A stretch of DNA of 64,000 nucleotides from Paraglaciecola arctica BSs20135 (lineage in GTDB: Bacteria; Pseudomonadota; Gammaproteobacteria; Enterobacterales; Alteromonadaceae), in assembly GCF_000314995.1 (NCBI RefSeq), contig NZ_BAEO01000010.1, forward strand, positions 62,001-126,000, written 5' to 3'. Positions 17,272 through 27,064 of the stretch are shown here, piece after piece (the first letter of the stretch is position 1; every line of letters begins with the position of its first letter). Below the pieces are notes generated by a model. It worked only from the letters and a program-made list of their open reading frames with translations. It did not search any database and was not told the DNA's origin. The position numbers and the translations under genes were made by a program.

Positions 17272-19008
17272 CTAGTGAGCGCTGATTGCACCTGTGCCAC
17301 CTGGGCTACGCATGTTTTCAACCAAAGCTTGAATATGCTTAGGTGCAGGGCCTGTAAACTGCAGCACGATAAAGGCGACGGCAAAGTTAACTATCGCCCC
17401 CACTACACCAAATGCATTTGGTGAGATACCGAAGAACCAGTTTGGCGCCATATCACCTAAGAAGGATGTACCAGGAACAAACATAATCCCTTTGTGTTGG
17501 AATACATAAAGCATGGTTATACCAATACCAGAACACATACCTGCTACTGCTGCTGTACCACTCATTCTCTTAGAGAAGATACCCATCATTAGCGCAGGGA
17601 ATATTGATGAAGCTGCCAAACCAAAGGCCAGCGCCACCGTCCCTGCGGCAAATCCAGGCGGATTTAAACCGAGGTAACCGGAGACTAAAATAGCCAATGT
17701 CATAACAACTCGTCCAGCCAGCAACTCATTTTTCTCAGACAAATCTGGCGTCAATACCCCTTTCATTAAATCATGGGAAATTGAGGATGAAATAGCCAGT
17801 AATAAACCTGCAGCTGTTGACAGTGCCGCGGCTAAACCACCAGCTGCTACTAATGCAATCACCCAGTTAGGTAAGTTAGCAATAGCAGGGTTGGCTAATA
17901 CCATAATATCATTATCCACTTTCACCATTTCATTGGTTGTTGGGTCTGCTGAATATTGTATTTTACCGTCAGCATTTTTATCTTCGAATTCCAATAAACC
18001 TGTTTGTTCCCAGTCTTTAAACCACTGAGGACGCTTTTCATACTCTAAATATTGACCAGCAGTAGGTTCGATTGTATTCATCAAATTAAGACGTGCCATT
18101 GCGCCAACGGCTGGAGCAACTGTATACAATAATGAGATAAAGACTAACGCATAACCTGCTGAAGAACGGGCTGCTTGTGCTGAAGGAACAGTGAAGAAGC
18201 GCATGATGACATGGGGTAAACCCGCAGTACCAATCATCAATGACATAGTATATGCGAACATATCTAATGAACCATTCATGTTGCTTGTGGTGTATTCTTT
18301 AAAGCCTAATTCAGTGACAACCTGATCCAATTTATCAAGTAAGAACACCCCACTACCGTCAGCAAGTGTAGAGCCTAAACCAAGTTGTGGAATGGGATTA
18401 CCGGTTAATTGGAAAGAAATAAACACTGCAGGAATGGTGTAAGCAAAGATCATCACAACGTATTGCGCTATTTGTGTATAAGTGATCCCTTTCATACCGC
18501 CCAGCACAGCATAGAACCAAACAACGGCCATACCTATACCTAAGCCTAAACCGTAGTCAACTTCTAAGAAGCGAGAGAATGCAACACCCACGCCTTTCAT
18601 TTGACCGATGATATAGGTTAACGACGCAAGGATTAGACAAATAACGGCAACAATACGTGCTGTTTTTGAATAATAACGATCGGAAATAAATTCAGGAACA
18701 GTAAACTTACCGTGTTTACGCATATAAGGTGCGAGCAACATGGCTAATAATACATAACCACCTGTCCACCCCATTAAGAATACAGAACCACCGTATCCTA
18801 AAAAGGCAATCAAACCAGCCATGGAAATAAATGACGCAGCACTCATCCAATCGGCACCAATTGCCATACCGTTTTGCAAGGGAGTGACACCACCACCAGC
18901 AACATAAAAGTCACTAGTTGAAGCGGCTCGAGCCCACCATGCTATAGCGAAATATAGTGTAAAAGTGCCAAAGACCGCGATGTAGGTATAAAGTTTTAAC
19001 TCATCCAT
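17272..19008 (-). CDS. Sodium:solute symporter, VC_2705 subfamily (ActP-like)
   Basis: A 578-residue polytopic protein of the SSS family, with GADWMSAASFISMAG near residues 51-65 and the family-typical LAAALSTAAGLLLAISSSIS stretch later. Its size and partner genes fit the VC_2705 subfamily, relatives of acetate permease ActP. The start overlaps the stop of the small subunit gene by one base (TAATG). An extra-membrane loop carries DKNADGKIQYSAD (residues 343-355), which resembles an EF-hand or dockerin-type calcium loop. It probably takes up a small organic acid with sodium; acetate or propionate is inference. The CBS/DUF294 protein on the other strand is the usual companion. Confidence 0.9.
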   Translation of the reverse strand: MDELKLYTYIAVFGTFTLYFAIAWWARAASTSDFYVAGGGVTPLQNGMAIGADWMSAASFISMAGLIAFLGYGGSVFLMGWTGGYVLLAMLLAPYMRKHGKFTVPEFISDRYYSKTARIVAVICLILASLTYIIGQMKGVGVAFSRFLEVDYGLGLGIGMAVVWFYAVLGGMKGITYTQIAQYVVMIFAYTIPAVFISFQLTGNPIPQLGLGSTLADGSGVFLLDKLDQVVTELGFKEYTTSNMNGSLDMFAYTMSLMIGTAGLPHVIMRFFTVPSAQAARSSAGYALVFISLLYTVAPAVGAMARLNLMNTIEPTAGQYLEYEKRPQWFKDWEQTGLLEFEDKNADGKIQYSADPTTNEMVKVDNDIMVLANPAIANLPNWVIALVAAGGLAAALSTAAGLLLAISSSISHDLMKGVLTPDLSEKNELLAGRVVMTLAILVSGYLGLNPPGFAAGTVALAFGLAASSIFPALMMGIFSKRMSGTAAVAGMCSGIGITMLYVFQHKGIMFVPGTSFLGDMAPNWFFGISPNAFGVVGAIVNFAVAFIVLQFTGPAPKHIQALVENMRSPGGTGAISAH

Positions 19009-19262
19009 TATGATTCATCCTCAGGCTGGTATTTTTTGTCAAGTTTGTTCATTTTATAGCCATACCAAAAAATCAAACCAACAAAAACGTAAATTGAACC
19101 CTGCTGAGCAAACCAGAATCCGAGCTTATAACCACCGAGACGAAACTCGTTTAGTGGTTCTACTAATAACAAACCAAAGCCAAATGACACGATAAACCAA
19201 ATGACTAGACATATTGCTATTAAGCGCAGGTTTTCCTGCCAATATGTTGTCTTCTTTTCCAT
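19008..19262 (-). CDS. Symporter small subunit, DUF4212 family
   Basis: An 84-residue protein with two transmembrane helices (LIACLVIWFIVSFGFG-like segment near 10-30, and YVFVGLIFWYGYKM near 53-67) joined by a loop containing PLNEFRLGGYKLGFWFAQQG, the signature of the small subunit that accompanies VC_2705-type symporters. AGGAG lies six bases before the ATG. Its stop overlaps the start of the large symporter gene, so the two are translationally coupled. Confidence 0.9.
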   Translation of the reverse strand: MEKKTTYWQENLRLIAICLVIWFIVSFGFGLLLVEPLNEFRLGGYKLGFWFAQQGSIYVFVGLIFWYGYKMNKLDKKYQPEDES

Positions 19263-19552
19263 ATAATTCTCCTAGCACTGCATGCTATTTAATTTATTAC
19301 ATAAGCCGTTTATTTTTGTAATAACTTCATTTTTCGAGAAAAAGTTTGAATATAGATATGCCGCCAAGTGCTTTCTATAACAAACCCGAAAACAACTTAT
19401 AACAATTCATATACAACTCTAACTATCAGCAACATTAGCAAGCTTTGTTTTTGGCAGATATACCACCTTGGTCTTATATCAGCATTTAGCTGTTGACTTA
19501 ATGCCTAAGCCGCCCCAAGTTAGCTGTATAAAAGTTACCTAAAGGTCTTGAT

Positions 19553-21427
19553 ATGGATAATGAATTAGCTGAAGTCTGCGCTTTTGTAACCACAATTCCG
19601 CCCTTTGATTTATTACCTGACACCTTACTGGATAAACTTGTAAGAGAAATTAGCATCAGTTATTTAAGGGTCGATGAACACTTATCACCTGATGATATTG
19701 AACAGCCTAAATTGTACATATTGCGCAAAGGAGCCTTGCGTTATTTAGATGCAAATAAAAAACTGACAGAAAAATATGCTGAAGGTGACATTTGTGCTGT
19801 TTACTGCCAAAAAAGTAAATTAAACACCGATATTGCGGTTATTGTCGACGAAGATTCTTTAATTTACAGCCTAGATTATAAAACCCTTAAAACATTGCTC
19901 GTCAATTACCCAGACGTTATTGAGTTTTTAGAGCATTCTTCTGAACAGCGACTCCATAGCAAAAAAAACAAACTAAATGACGAGGCTATTTTAACCTCTT
20001 CTATAAGCAATACTTCAGTTGAAGACTTTTATCATCATCCAATCACAACCATATCCCCTCGCGCTTCTATTCAAGAGGCGGCCATTAAAATGACCGAGCA
20101 AGGCTTTTCTTGCTTAGTGGTGGTTGACGACAATGATGCAGATAAGCAGAGCGCTAATTTGGGATTAGGCATAGTCACCGACAAAGATATTAGGCGACGT
20201 TGTGTTGCATTAGGTTTAGCTACTTCTAATCCAGTAAGCGAGATAATGACTGCAGACATCGCCACTATTGATATCAAGTGCAATGCGTATGACGCCTTAA
20301 TTGCCATGACCAGTAAACATATTCACCATTTACCGGTCACTAAGTTCGGTAAACTTGCAGGCATGGTAAGCGTCACCGATTTAGTGAATAACGAAGAACA
20401 TAACGCCGTTAACATGACCAGCATTATTCATAAAGCTAGCTCTGTTGCCGAATTAGTTACCATCAGTAAGTTGTTAAATAAATTACAAGTTAAGCTCACA
20501 AAACTTGGAGCCAATGCCGACCATATTGGCAAAAGCATAAGTGCTATTACTATGGCATTTACCATACGTTTAATTGAAATGGCAGAACAAAAATTGGGAC
20601 CTGCGCCTGTTCCCTATGCTTGGTTAGCCGCAGGTTCGCAAGCAAGGCAAGAACAACTTGCCCACTCTGATCAAGACAACGCCTTAATCATTAGTGACTC
20701 CATGCAACCCAAAGATGATGTTTGGTTTATGAGTCTCGCAACCTTTGTATGTGACGGTTTAGCCGAATGTGGATTTATTTATTGCCCAGGCGATATCATG
20801 GCGACTAACAAACAATGGCGTCAACCACAGAAAATATGGCAACAATATTTTGATAAATGGATTGATACTCCTAGTCCAAAAGCCTTACTAAATAGCAGCG
20901 TGTTTTTTGATTTAAGTAGCATTCATGGTGATGTCAACTTACTTGAAAAAGTGCGTCAACGCATGTTAGAAAAAACCAAAGTCAGTACCTTATTTATTGC
21001 ACATATGTCGTCAAACGCTTTACGATCTAGACCCCCTCTGGGGTTTTTCAGAGATTTTGTGCTCATTCAAGACGGTAAACACAATGCAACACTAGACTTA
21101 AAACACAATGGCATTGCACCAATTGTAGACTTAGCGCGTATTTACGCCTTAAGCGAAGGCATTGCTGCGGTTAATACACTTGAACGATTACAACAATGTT
21201 CAGGTAGCAAATCATTGACCAAAGCCTCGGCAGAAAATTTAATAGATGCCTATGCATTTTTGACCTCTGTGCGCCTTGAACATCAAGGCAAACTATTGAG
21301 TAACAAACAAGCTGTCGACAACTACATAGATCCTAAACAAATTTCCAAGCTAGAAAGAGAACATTTAAAAGATGCCTTTAAAGTCATTAAAGCCATGCAG
21401 GATTATCGCCAATCAGCTGTTCTTTAG
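19553..21427 (+). CDS. Cyclic-nucleotide-binding / CBS / DUF294 nucleotidyltransferase-like signalling protein
   Basis: A 624-residue cytoplasmic protein with AAAGG seven bases before the ATG. Domains in order: a cNMP-binding-like domain (about 1-130), two CBS domains (about 160-280, with GLGIVTDKDIRRR and HHLPVTKFGKLAGMVSVTDL), a DUF294 nucleotidyltransferase-like domain carrying GSQARQEQ (361-368) and DQD (373-375), and a DUF294 C-terminal domain. The GlnD-like active-site residues are kept. The family is consistently found next to VC_2705-type symporters and acetyl-CoA synthetase and is thought to regulate their use; the reaction is not known. It is divergent from the symporter genes and followed nine bases later by an exonuclease gene. 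Confidence 0.9.
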   Translation: MDNELAEVCAFVTTIPPFDLLPDTLLDKLVREISISYLRVDEHLSPDDIEQPKLYILRKGALRYLDANKKLTEKYAEGDICAVYCQKSKLNTDIAVIVDEDSLIYSLDYKTLKTLLVNYPDVIEFLEHSSEQRLHSKKNKLNDEAILTSSISNTSVEDFYHHPITTISPRASIQEAAIKMTEQGFSCLVVVDDNDADKQSANLGLGIVTDKDIRRRCVALGLATSNPVSEIMTADIATIDIKCNAYDALIAMTSKHIHHLPVTKFGKLAGMVSVTDLVNNEEHNAVNMTSIIHKASSVAELVTISKLLNKLQVKLTKLGANADHIGKSISAITMAFTIRLIEMAEQKLGPAPVPYAWLAAGSQARQEQLAHSDQDNALIISDSMQPKDDVWFMSLATFVCDGLAECGFIYCPGDIMATNKQWRQPQKIWQQYFDKWIDTPSPKALLNSSVFFDLSSIHGDVNLLEKVRQRMLEKTKVSTLFIAHMSSNALRSRPPLGFFRDFVLIQDGKHNATLDLKHNGIAPIVDLARIYALSEGIAAVNTLERLQQCSGSKSLTKASAENLIDAYAFLTSVRLEHQGKLLSNKQAVDNYIDPKQISKLEREHLKDAFKVIKAMQDYRQSAVL

Positions 21428-21436
21428 GAGGCTACT

Positions 21437-22111
21437 TTGTTTTTCAATAGTTTATTTGGTTACCAAGCCCGTAGAAAACGTCTTTTAAAAAAAGTGCCTA
21501 AAGGGGCGCTGCACGATTTTTTATCTGTTCCTTTTCCTAGCGAAGACACCTGTTTGTCAGAACTACCGATTTTATCTGTAGATTTTGAAACAACGGGCTT
21601 AAATGCGGTTACAGATAAACTCCTTAGCGTGGGTTTCGTAAACATTGATAAACGCCAAATAAAACTTGGCAGTTGTTACCATCAAATCATAGATATTAAA
21701 CACAGCCTTGATGCAGATAATGTGATTATTCATCAAATTACTGACCAGCAAAAATCCGCAGGAAAATCGTTACAAGTGGTAGTCGAGACGCTATTAAAAG
21801 CATTAGCTGGTAGGGTTATGTTGGTGCATTTTGCCCGAATTGAAAAACAATTTTTAAAACAAGCCTGTCTAGAATTATATGGCGTGTCACCACCTTTTAT
21901 GATCTTGGATACTCTAGCGCTGGCAAAACGTAAACTCGATCAAAGAGACATAGCTTACGACCCCCAAGAATTAAGACTTTCGGCTTTACGTCACAAACAT
22001 AATTTACCCGACCACTACGCTCACAACGCACTTAATGATGCGATTGCTACAGCTGAACTGCTGTTAGCCCAGCAAAAAACAGCCACCACAAAATTAAAGG
22101 ATTTACTGTAA
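21437..22111 (+). CDS. DEDDh 3'-5' exonuclease, DNA polymerase III epsilon-like
   Basis: A 224-residue protein starting at TTG, supported by AGGAGG five bases upstream and only nine bases after the preceding stop. The exonuclease motifs are VDFETTGLN (Exo I), VHFARIEKQFL (Exo II region) and HNALNDAIATAELL (Exo III with the DEDDh His). It lacks the polymerase-binding tail expected of replicative epsilon, so it is a stand-alone epsilon-like nuclease. The same DUF294-exonuclease pair recurs next to VC_2705-type symporters; its role there is unknown. Confidence 0.88.
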   Translation: MFFNSLFGYQARRKRLLKKVPKGALHDFLSVPFPSEDTCLSELPILSVDFETTGLNAVTDKLLSVGFVNIDKRQIKLGSCYHQIIDIKHSLDADNVIIHQITDQQKSAGKSLQVVVETLLKALAGRVMLVHFARIEKQFLKQACLELYGVSPPFMILDTLALAKRKLDQRDIAYDPQELRLSALRHKHNLPDHYAHNALNDAIATAELLLAQQKTATTKLKDLL

Positions 22112-22194
22112 AACCCCTATCATTATTTGGCTACATTCCGCGAATGCACAAGACAACTTTATCAACATTGAAATGGATTAATAAGTCCGGATTA

Positions 22195-23076
22195 CTATGG
22201 TTGTCTTGATAAAGTCGCTCTGCTTTTTGCAATCAACAAGGCCACCACAATCAGCAACGAACCGGCGCTAAGCCTGACAAGTTCCTCCATAGTGCCTCCT
22301 TTGGCTTCACCAAAAATAAACAAAGAGGCAAACATTGCTAGTGGCACAACTGCATTGTTAGCTGCAGCAAGGACACCTACAGTCGTTTGGGTAGCACCTT
22401 TGTTCCAGAAGAAAAAACCCAGCCCAGATGCAACTACCCCAAGATAGATCAAAACCAGCCACTGGGTCGGTGTTGCATTAATAGGAATGGGCGGCTGCTG
22501 CGAAATTAACAGCGCAGCAATGCCGGTAAAAATGGCAGCCCCTAGATATAAAAAGCCAAACACCGCGCCATCGCTAATATGTGGCCGCGCTCGCTTCCAA
22601 TCACGATAATAAATTTGTCCGAAAGCAAACGCCATATTGGATATTTGCATAAGGCCAAACCCTAGCCAAATTTCCCTTGGATCTATATCGCCAATTTTTA
22701 TAACCGCGGCACCCAAAATAGAGAGTATTGCGGCCAACAAATACCAAGGCGTAAAACAGCGCTGGCGAAGATCGTTGATAATGACAATATAAAGTGGTGT
22801 AAGCACACTAAATAGCGCGACCAAATGTGACGGTAGAAAACTAAATGCAGAAAGATAACAGGTATACATCACGCCGTACTGAAGTGCACCAATTAGTGTG
22901 AGCTGCCATTTCTCCAGCCAACTGGTGTGACCCAGTTTAAGAAATGGCAGAAAAACCAGCAACGCAATTAGCAAACGAGTATCCGCTATTTGAAGAGGGT
23001 CAAGACCTTTAAGCGTGGTGCCAATAAGTCCAAAAGAAAAAGCCCAGATAAGGGTAGTGATCACTAAATAGATCAT
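22195..23076 (-). CDS. EamA-family (DMT superfamily) transporter
   Basis: A 293-residue protein with about ten hydrophobic helices in two EamA repeats. The first opens with IYLVITTLIWAFSFGLIG and the second ends around LGVVASGLGFFFWNKGATQT and NAVVPLAMFASLFIFGE, the usual EamA landmark before the last helix. These proteins export or import metabolites; the substrate is unknown. The gene lies 68 bases downstream of a TonB receptor on the same strand and may share its transcript. Confidence 0.88.
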   Translation of the reverse strand: MIYLVITTLIWAFSFGLIGTTLKGLDPLQIADTRLLIALLVFLPFLKLGHTSWLEKWQLTLIGALQYGVMYTCYLSAFSFLPSHLVALFSVLTPLYIVIINDLRQRCFTPWYLLAAILSILGAAVIKIGDIDPREIWLGFGLMQISNMAFAFGQIYYRDWKRARPHISDGAVFGFLYLGAAIFTGIAALLISQQPPIPINATPTQWLVLIYLGVVASGLGFFFWNKGATQTTVGVLAAANNAVVPLAMFASLFIFGEAKGGTMEELVRLSAGSLLIVVALLIAKSRATLSRQP

Positions 23077-23144
23077 TAAAAAGAACCTCTAATATTTAAT
23101 TTCAATTTGTGTAGTGACCTGAACAAAAATAACTGCATTAACCT

Positions 23145-25004
23145 TTACCAGTGGTAAGTAACAGTGACTGTGTACTGTTCTCCCCGCCCAGGTGTACCAG
23201 GGATCTCTTCAAAAGATTCCCCCCAAAGGTTGTCCACTGCAAGAATAATATCCAAGCCTGGGATCTGTGAAGGAGAAACCTTTAACGTGAGGTGTGTGAA
23301 TAGAGCATCCTGGTCACCGTTTCGCAGAATATTTTCTTGCTGTTTGCGCCACTCGTTATCCACACGGATTTCCACAATATCGCTAGGATGCCAAATGGCA
23401 CCCAGTGTTAGGCGATGATCTGGGTAGTTTAATGCGTAAAAGCTGGCATCGATATCCACTGTGCCGTAGTCTTCTGATTTATCGAGAAAGGTGTAACTAG
23501 TGATGATTTCTGCGTCTGCGAAACGTTTAATTGCAAGCACTTCAAAACCCAAGGTATCGATATCCACCGGGTTTGCAGAACGAGCCGAAGTTGAACTCAA
23601 GCTATAGGTCCAATCGGTTAAGTCATTATCCTTGCGATAAAAAATAGCCGAATCAAAGCTCCAAGATAGTCCGTCTAATGTTAAACCCAATTCCAAATTT
23701 TTAGTCGTTTCTCGTTCAAGACTATAATTACTTCTGAATAACCCACCGCTGTCACTCCCACCTATAGCCGTATAACCCGCAACTTGACTCGCCTCTGCAT
23801 AAGAAAGAGAGATAGTCTGAGATAAGTCGTCACTGTTGAAGGAAATCCAAGTTATGTCAGCAATCAATGAAACATCTGAATCATCTCGATTAGTATCATC
23901 AAAAGCAGCGCCTAAACGGAACTTTAGCTGCTGTTCATCGTTTAGACTCATTTGATATTCAGGCAATACACTCGCCTTGTAATATTCACGAGAGGTAAAG
24001 TTATTTTCAAGGGTGGTCGATTCGATGGAGTCTTCGATAAACTGTGCCGAATAATTCAGTGCAAAGGACTCCGTTTGCGCATGACGCCCAGAAAACCCGA
24101 CAGATTTAACCTCAGTTTCGTGAAAGGCCTGAAATGCCTCAGGATTATCACGAGAATACACATAGTGATCTTTATGAGTGCGGGTGTAAGCGGAAATTTC
24201 AAATGTACTGTCTATCCCATAATTCTGTTTATGGTTAAGCATCAACAGTTGGGTACTAAGATCTTCCGTCTCATTAACATTAAATGGCGTATACATATTC
24301 GGCCAGCCAAAAAATTTATCTTGGGAGCCAATAAATAAATCAGTCTGAGATGATGGCCCTACAAGTTGAACACGACCAGAAGTGCGATTGAAATCGTGGT
24401 CGCCATTGTCGATAGTGCCGTCACTTTCAGAAAAAGAGTATTCACCTTCAAATCCGATAATCCAATCCTTAGCATTATCTAGCGGCACACTGATACCAGT
24501 GTGTATTCTGCGTAGATTAAAATTGTTATTACCTGCACCAAGGGAAACACTGCCTGCAGTTTTAATCGGTTGCCAGCCGAAGGAAACAGTACCTACGGAA
24601 CTATTAACGCCGTAAAGGCCATTATCTACCCCAGTAAATACATTAGCTTTGCTCAACATTTCCGGAGCAATAGGAATTTCTGAAAAGTAATGCCCAGTCT
24701 GAGGATCGAGTAAAGTTGCACTGCCCACCCGAAAACCTGTATTTTCGAAAATACCACCACGGATAGTCACATCGGCTTGAGCCTCAGCCATATTTCGCGA
24801 CTGTAAATCAACGCGGGGATCATATTCTAGGTTTGAAACTAAGGAAACAAAGGTTCCCACTGGTTCTTTATTGGCTGTCGCAGCTCCCGCAACGGTAATT
24901 TTCTCAATATCAATATTTTTTTCATTAGCATCACCGGATGCTGCAGAACAAGTTGCTACGCTACATAACAAAGCAAGCACAGCAGTTTGTTTAATTCGAA
25001 TCAT
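23145..25004 (-). CDS. TonB-dependent outer-membrane receptor (619 aa)
   Basis: A signal peptide covers about residues 1-22. The mature start carries an IEKITVAGA TonB-box-like segment, then an atypical plug (QADVTIRGGIFENTGFRVG, GLYGVNSSVGTVSFGW). A barrel of BtuB-like size ends in VTVTYHW. The plug is unlike typical siderophore receptors, and I see no Fur box or cobalamin riboswitch upstream. The co-directional EamA transporter downstream suggests uptake of a small metabolite into the cell, but the ligand is unknown. Confidence 0.85.
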   Translation of the reverse strand: MIRIKQTAVLALLCSVATCSAASGDANEKNIDIEKITVAGAATANKEPVGTFVSLVSNLEYDPRVDLQSRNMAEAQADVTIRGGIFENTGFRVGSATLLDPQTGHYFSEIPIAPEMLSKANVFTGVDNGLYGVNSSVGTVSFGWQPIKTAGSVSLGAGNNNFNLRRIHTGISVPLDNAKDWIIGFEGEYSFSESDGTIDNGDHDFNRTSGRVQLVGPSSQTDLFIGSQDKFFGWPNMYTPFNVNETEDLSTQLLMLNHKQNYGIDSTFEISAYTRTHKDHYVYSRDNPEAFQAFHETEVKSVGFSGRHAQTESFALNYSAQFIEDSIESTTLENNFTSREYYKASVLPEYQMSLNDEQQLKFRLGAAFDDTNRDDSDVSLIADITWISFNSDDLSQTISLSYAEASQVAGYTAIGGSDSGGLFRSNYSLERETTKNLELGLTLDGLSWSFDSAIFYRKDNDLTDWTYSLSSTSARSANPVDIDTLGFEVLAIKRFADAEIITSYTFLDKSEDYGTVDIDASFYALNYPDHRLTLGAIWHPSDIVEIRVDNEWRKQQENILRNGDQDALFTHLTLKVSPSQIPGLDIILAVDNLWGESFEEIPGTPGRGEQYTVTVTYHW

Positions 25005-25254
25005 TTAATGTTCTCTATTTACTCAATTTTTTACACTATTTTACGCAGTTCGATCTATCGATGAGGAAAGACGATTCTTTTGTACTCAACATCGTTTCTA
25101 GTTAGTTCGGGAATAATTCCATCGACTGCAGCTATAGGGTGGTTTAAAAAGGCCGGAACAACCAAACTCACTTATCGTTTGATAATATTTAGGTCGGTTG
25201 ATATGTAATAATCGGCATTGTATATTACCGAATGAAAGATTACACACGCTAAAC

Positions 25255-25770
25255 ATGAAAACAAAACAACAGAATAACAATAACAACACCCACCTAGAAA
25301 TCATTTATTTTGCCGGCGGTTGCCTATGGGGAGTACAAGAATTTCTGAAGCACCTACCTGGTGTGACCGCAACAGAAGCTGGCCGAGCCAATGGTTTAAC
25401 TGATACAACCAATAGCAATTATGATGGTTTTGCAGAGTGCGTAAAAGTGACCTTCGATACAAGCGCAATCAACGCCAACAAACTGATAGGCTACTTTTTT
25501 GAAATTATTGACCCCTACAGCATCAACAAACAGGGAGAGGATGTCGGGCAAAAATACCGAACCGGTATATACAGTCAACAAGATAGTCATCTTAAAACCG
25601 CTATCCAGTATATTAAAAACCGTGACGACGCAGCTAAGATAGCCGTTGAGATCCTAGCGCTTAGCAACTATGTGAAAAGCGATGAGGAACACCAAGAAAG
25701 ACTGACCCGTTTTCCAAATGATTATTGCCATATCCCTCAGAATATACTGCATAAATATAAGTCCGATTGA
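25255..25770 (+). CDS. Divergent MsrA-like peptide-methionine (S)-S-oxide reductase
   Basis: About 171 residues starting at ATG 25255; a TTG 57 bases upstream would add an unlikely extension. The catalytic segment is FAGGCLWGVQEF, where most MsrA proteins have GGCFWG, so the active Cys is kept and the neighbouring Phe is Leu. EDVGQKYRTGIY matches the conserved MsrA strand. The usual YEEVC-G-TGHAE region is shortened to NYDGFAEC. It should reduce methionine-S-sulfoxide, but the substitutions suggest a subfamily with altered substrate preference (inference). It is divergent from the TonB receptor gene. Confidence 0.82.
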   Translation: MKTKQQNNNNNTHLEIIYFAGGCLWGVQEFLKHLPGVTATEAGRANGLTDTTNSNYDGFAECVKVTFDTSAINANKLIGYFFEIIDPYSINKQGEDVGQKYRTGIYSQQDSHLKTAIQYIKNRDDAAKIAVEILALSNYVKSDEEHQERLTRFPNDYCHIPQNILHKYKSD

Positions 25771-25833
25771 GTTTTGTGCTCGCAACAATAGGCATCAGTA
25801 TCACTTGAAGAACAGTAATAATGAACTAGCTAA

Positions 25834-26964
25834 TTACACTTTAGTTTTTACTTTAGCGTGTGGATTAGCACGGCGTTTAACAAAAATATAAATGCCAGAG
25901 ACTACAAAAAACGTTGGCAGCAAACCTAAAAATAACCAAATAAATTTCACTGGTAGAGCGATAAAATTGCCAATGTGGTATGAGTATTTAAAATTCCATA
26001 CCCGCGTTGCTAAAGAAGTCTGGCTGGCATCGAAGCTATCAATCACATCGCCAGTAAAAGGATTTGACCAGCTATAACTGTAAGCATGGCTTTCATCTGG
26101 TCTACGCATTCTAAGTTTGACTGGTTCCTCTTGAGATTGCGGCATATACACTCGGTAAACCCAAGCATCCTCAAACACAGCTTGAGCTGAGGCCACGGCT
26201 TTATCTAATTGATAATTTTCTGGAGTGGTTTTAAGAGTTTCAGCTTGCCGAACAGTAGATAGAGTTACCTTTTGTGGTGTCTGAATTTGAGACAGAGTTA
26301 CAACCTCAACTACTGCTTGTGTGGCATCTTTAAAGTAAAAAGCTAAGCCACTGAATGCAATAAGAAAAAGTGGTATTAAACTATAAACACCCAACACATT
26401 ATGTAACTGCATAAATCTGACTTTATTTTTTGCTTGCCACCTTACTTTAAGGCGCTTTAAGCGGTTTTTAGGTCTTACCCAGAGATAAAACCCTAGGATT
26501 AATTCTAAACATAATATAAGACTGGCAAGAGGTGGCAGTAAGCCTAATGGATGTTCGTCACCTTCGCTATATAACAACCAGCGATGCCATCCCATAACAA
26601 AGCCGTAGAAGGTATCTTGATATTGGTAGTGTAATAACACATCGCCAGTATATTGATTGATGCTTACATAACTTTTGTCGGCAAGTCTAACTTGCCATGC
26701 GCTGGATGGAGATTCATTACGTTCGATAAACAAAATGGAAGACGGTGTTAACAAATCAATTTGATTTACAATTTCACTAGTCGCCAGTGGAGTATTTTGC
26801 CGCTTTAAAATCTGGCTATCTGCCACTGTCCAATACTGCGGATTGCACCATGCTTGGATGTCTTTAGCAAAAACCAGCAATGTCCCTGTTAGGCTAAGAT
26901 TAACCAAAAAAATGGCACTGACTAAGGCAAAAGTAAGATGTATACGTCTAAGCCAAGTTTTCAA
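25834..26964 (-). CDS. PepSY-associated transmembrane protein
   Basis: A 376-residue inner-membrane protein of the PepSY_TM family: RIHLTFALVSAIFLVNLSLTG at the start, a periplasmic PepSY-like region with YVSINQYTGDVL, then GFVMGWHRWLL, a second membrane part (LHNVLGVYSLIPLFLIAFSG) and a last helix followed by a basic tail. Conserved His in the helices fit haem or metal-electron handling in this family. It lies 100 bases downstream of a Fur-box-preceded TonB receptor on the same strand. This is the usual arrangement for a ferric-siderophore reductase or uptake helper. Confidence 0.87.
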   Translation of the reverse strand: MKTWLRRIHLTFALVSAIFLVNLSLTGTLLVFAKDIQAWCNPQYWTVADSQILKRQNTPLATSEIVNQIDLLTPSSILFIERNESPSSAWQVRLADKSYVSINQYTGDVLLHYQYQDTFYGFVMGWHRWLLYSEGDEHPLGLLPPLASLILCLELILGFYLWVRPKNRLKRLKVRWQAKNKVRFMQLHNVLGVYSLIPLFLIAFSGLAFYFKDATQAVVEVVTLSQIQTPQKVTLSTVRQAETLKTTPENYQLDKAVASAQAVFEDAWVYRVYMPQSQEEPVKLRMRRPDESHAYSYSWSNPFTGDVIDSFDASQTSLATRVWNFKYSYHIGNFIALPVKFIWLFLGLLPTFFVVSGIYIFVKRRANPHAKVKTKV

Positions 26965-27064
26965 TAAGTTTCTCTAATCATGGTTGTTAAAGCGATTTTA
27001 TGATCCAACACAATACAAGCAGACATACCGCTTGTATTGAATTTAAGACTTCAGCAAAATTGGG

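Noticed and set aside
25005-25254. Possible cobalamin riboswitch upstream of the BtuB-sized receptor
   Set aside because: I could find no B12-box-like sequence or convincing conserved fold on the minus strand.
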